Shown: positions 5,191-6,160 of the stretch, in pieces
Layout: the number at the start of each line of letters is the position of its first letter
Numbering within the stretch: the first letter of the stretch is position 1
Origin: CAZJAD01 sp964543855
Lineage (GTDB): Bacteria; Electryoneota; RPQS01; DYHQ01
Assembly: GCA_964543855.1 (NCBI GenBank)
Contig: CAZJAD010000117.1
Coordinates: forward strand, 1-6,160
Direction of reading: 5' to 3'
DNA length: 6,160 nt
The notes under the pieces: model-generated
Seen by the model: only the letters and a program-made list of their open reading frames with translations
Databases searched by the model: none
What the model was told of the DNA's origin: nothing
Made by a program: the position numbers and the translations under genes

Positions 5191-6160
5191 ATGAAACACG
5201 GGCACATTGTCTCTATGGTTTTGGTGGCACTTCTGTGTGGAGTGCCAGCGCTTGGCCAGATTACGATTACATCGAGCGATTTTCCGAGCACGATTGGTTA
5301 CCAGTATACTCTGACCAGCAGCGAGGACTATGTGACGGTGAATCCCGGACCTTCAGGGGCGAATCAGACTTGGGATTTGCGCGGCATATCGACCACGATC
5401 ACCGTGGAGCTTGAAGTCATCGATCGATCGGAGACGCCGAATCCATCGTGGATTCCCGACGCGAACTTGATTACGCGGACGACAGAAGATCTGCAGACTC
5501 AGGCGTACACTTATAACCAATTAAACACCAGTTTTGCCAGAATACTGGGTATGGCTTTTACAACCCCGGATTCGAGCTGGCTTATCGAGTGGACGAACGA
5601 GCCACCTTCTTTTGTTTTTCCGATTCAGTATGGCGACGACTGGTTCTCGGCCATTACCTGGGAAGAGAGCATGCAGGGGATCACCATATCCTACTCGGAT
5701 AGTTCCTGGTACACTGTCGACGGGTGGGGTACGGTTTATGTGGACGGCATGGATGCTCTTCCATGCCTGCGTATCAAAGAGCACGAGCATATGGTGGCAA
5801 CGGTCATGGGATTTCCTATGATTGACGAGTGGTACTGGAGCTATTCCTGGATGGCGCCGGGTCACCCGGATGTGGCGAGCATGCAGTCCGAAGCCGGCGG
5901 AGGCGAGAATTTCACGACAGGCCATTTCACACGCATGGGCGGCGGTGCGGGAGCCGAGCCATCCGTGGAGATCCTGCCGACAGCGTTCCGACTTGAAAGC
6001 GCGTATCCGAATCCGTTCAATCCGGAGACGACGATTCCGTATTCGGTCAGTCAGCTCATGGATGTCGAGCTGGCCATCTATAATGCACTGGGCCAGAAAG
6101 TCCGGACGCTGGTGAGTGATCGCGTGCTTCCGGGGACCTATTCGGTCGTGTGGAACGGAA
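5191..6160 (+). CDS. Secreted protein with T9SS type A sorting domain (3'-partial)
   Basis: I translated this frame codon by codon from the ATG at 5191; it has no stop up to the window end, giving 323 residues and a partial codon. Residues 1-22 form a signal peptide (MKHGHIVSMVLVALL, cleavage probably after ALG, leaving Gln23). Residues 23 to about 260 form a mostly beta domain rich in Trp, Tyr, Ser and Thr, with GPSGANQTWDLRGI (residues 54-67), a pattern I associate with uncharacterised T9SS cargos. No catalytic motif is recognisable. A glycine-rich linker (GGGAGAEP) leads to the sorting domain, starting at YPNPFNPET (272-280) and continuing with strands around LAIYNALGQKVRTLV. About 25-30 residues of the domain should lie beyond the window, ending near residue 350. 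The region is less GC-rich than recN (28 of 60 bases at 5521-5580). It has its own leader and strong ribosome site, so it is probably not simply part of the recN operon. Function unknown; surface-displayed or released. Confidence 0.92.
   Translation, partial: MKHGHIVSMVLVALLCGVPALGQITITSSDFPSTIGYQYTLTSSEDYVTVNPGPSGANQTWDLRGISTTITVELEVIDRSETPNPSWIPDANLITRTTEDLQTQAYTYNQLNTSFARILGMAFTTPDSSWLIEWTNEPPSFVFPIQYGDDWFSAITWEESMQGITISYSDSSWYTVDGWGTVYVDGMDALPCLRIKEHEHMVATVMGFPMIDEWYWSYSWMAPGHPDVASMQSEAGGGENFTTGHFTRMGGGAGAEPSVEILPTAFRLESAYPNPFNPETTIPYSVSQLMDVELAIYNALGQKVRTLVSDRVLPGTYSVVWNG

Noticed and set aside
5534..6115. Two + strand frames of 95 and 97 codons in another phase
   Set aside because: They are out-of-phase shadows of the secreted-protein gene that starts at 5191 and stays open to the window end with a signal peptide and a sorting domain.

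Overview
The window comes from a fairly GC-rich bacterium that uses the type IX secretion system (T9SS). Three of the five genes encode exported proteins with a C-terminal domain built around a (Y/W)PNPF-x-P motif. Such sorting domains are typical of the Bacteroidota and the wider FCB group (Fibrobacterota, Ignavibacteria, Zixibacteria, KSB1-like and similar lineages). The high G+C of recN (43 of 60 bases in the line I counted) fits one of the GC-rich FCB lineages better than a typical Bacteroidetes genome, but I cannot name the phylum.

Layout, all genes on the + strand: (1) 1-278, the C-terminal sorting domain of a secreted protein that begins before the window; (2) 283-308, a perfect 11-bp hairpin just after its stop; (3) 317-396, copy 1 of an intergenic repeat; (4) 476-889, a small lipoprotein; (5) 906-1046, two more copies of the repeat in tandem; (6) 1047-3389, a 780-residue exported protein with about 13 beta-propeller blade motifs and a FlgD/CTD-like C-terminus, an architecture that matches the T9SS component PorZ; (7) 3399-5087, recN, starting 9 nt after the previous stop; (8) 5088-5190, a less GC-rich leader with hairpins; (9) 5191-6160, a secreted protein with a T9SS sorting domain, cut by the window end.

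The genes suggest two themes. One is surface export: two likely T9SS cargos and a candidate PorZ, which in Porphyromonas works at the cell surface with the enzyme that processes sorting domains. The other is DNA repair: RecN, an SMC-like ATPase, probably translated from the same transcript as the propeller protein. The least explained item is the repeat of about 70 nt. It occurs three times, always in the same orientation and only between genes. It contains a 25-nt block identical in all copies, and the third copy ends exactly at the first possible start codon of the propeller gene.
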